From Caryophanales bacterium UBA6768 (lineage in GTDB: Bacteria > Bacillota > Bacilli > Bacillales_D > Amphibacillaceae), in contig DKGO01000028.1 of assembly GCA_002453315.1 (NCBI GenBank), forward strand, positions 1 through 16,134: a stretch of DNA of 16,134 bases, given 5' to 3'. A model generated the notes under the pieces. The model was not told the origin of the DNA. It was given only the letters and a program-made list of their open reading frames with translations, and searched no databases. How positions within the stretch are numbered: the stretch's first letter is position 1; each line of letters begins with the position of its first letter. The position numbers were made by a program, and so were the translations under genes. This document shows positions 15,851 to 16,134 of this stretch, in pieces.

Positions 15851-15895
15851 AATTTGTGCAAAAATCGATATATGTCAAACGAATTAGTAGATTGA
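15809..15895 (+). CDS. Possible Met-rich leader peptide overlapping the riboswitch terminator (28 aa)
   Basis: A short ORF starts with ATG at 15809, five bases after a good ribosome site, AAGGGAG (15797-15803). That site overlaps the end of the riboswitch P1 3' arm. The peptide begins MNMMPFFRM, so four of its first nine residues are Met, with one more at residue 22. It reads through both arms of the terminator hairpin and stops at 15893-15895, 109 bases before metN. Translation or stalling here could affect terminator folding. It may also be chance, because the P1 arm of S-box RNAs is purine-rich anyway. No family is recognised. Confidence 0.35.
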   Translation: MNMMPFFRMERGVFNLCKNRYMSNELVD

Positions 15896-16004
15896 AAGGA
15901 ATGGAAATTATTAAACTTTGAAGTTTTTACCTAAGTGACAAATAATAATGGATGTTTTACGATGATAAAAATTTAAAAATAAACAACAGAGAAAGGGGAA
16001 TTCC

Positions 16005-16134
16005 ATGATTGAGCTTCAACAAGTTACAAAAGTGTATGAATCAAAAAAGTCTCAAGTGATCGGTGTAGATCATGTTGATTTGAACATAAACCGTGGTGAA
16101 ATTTATGGAATTGTCGGTTATAGTGGAGCGGGAA
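16005..16134 (+). CDS. metN: Methionine ABC transporter ATP-binding protein MetN, N-terminal part (3' cut by window edge)
   Basis: Only the first 43 residues are in the window, running off the right edge. They begin MIELQQVTKVYESKK and reach GEIYGIVGYSGAG, the Walker A loop of the MetN group (GYSGAGK), with D-methionine/L-methionine uptake as the family role. ATG at 16005 is preceded by GAAAGGGG (15991-15998). The SAM riboswitch about 150 bases upstream supports the methionine assignment; metI and metQ would be expected next. The 154 bases between the riboswitch terminator and metN hold only the end of the short Met-rich ORF. Confidence 0.88.
   Translation, partial: MIELQQVTKVYESKKSQVIGVDHVDLNINRGEIYGIVGYSGAG

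Overview
This window looks like chromosomal DNA of a low-GC Gram-positive bacterium of the Bacillaceae type. The evidence is the AT-rich sequence, strong AGGAGG-type ribosome binding sites, frequent TTG/GTG starts, a SAM-I (S-box) riboswitch in front of metN, a Bacillus-like MtnE aminotransferase and a CcpA-type cre site. The species cannot be named from sequence alone. No rRNA, tRNA, insertion sequence, phage gene or CRISPR array was seen.

Left part (1-4000): the 3' end of an AraC-family regulator gene, then a catabolic gene trio on the same strand. The trio encodes a Gfo/Idh/MocA NAD(P)-dependent oxidoreductase, a DUF993 protein (DapA-like TIM barrel with a candidate Schiff-base lysine) and a xylose-isomerase-like TIM-barrel isomerase/epimerase or lyase. 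It ends at a strong palindromic terminator. The trio looks like a pathway for an unidentified sugar, cyclitol or glycoside, and the DUF993 protein is the least understood part.

Middle part (4180-9864): a CdaR-type sugar-diacid/glycerate regulator, a glycerate 2-kinase and a complete three-gene TRAP transporter (DctP lipoprotein, DctQ, DctM). A perfect dyad directly after the cdaR stop codon and a 13/14 cre match both lie in front of the kinase. The simplest reading is uptake of D-glycerate or a related hydroxy/sugar acid by the TRAP system, phosphorylation by the kinase, induction by CdaR and repression by CcpA. A large hairpin separates dctP from dctQM.

Right part (9865-16134): a gene-poor gap, then a cytoplasmic GH3 beta-glycosidase with a C-terminal extension. 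It converges with a branched-chain aminotransferase gene (ilvE, minus strand) on a shared bidirectional terminator. The divergent ilvE/mtnE spacer carries an array of about eight degenerate 20-22 bp tandem units. Then come an MtnE-like methionine-salvage aminotransferase gene and a SAM-I riboswitch with a strong promoter and terminator, followed by the start of metN (methionine ABC transporter ATPase). A short Met-rich ORF overlaps the riboswitch terminator. It begins right after a Shine-Dalgarno-like sequence that overlaps the end of the P1 3' strand, and it may be a leader peptide.
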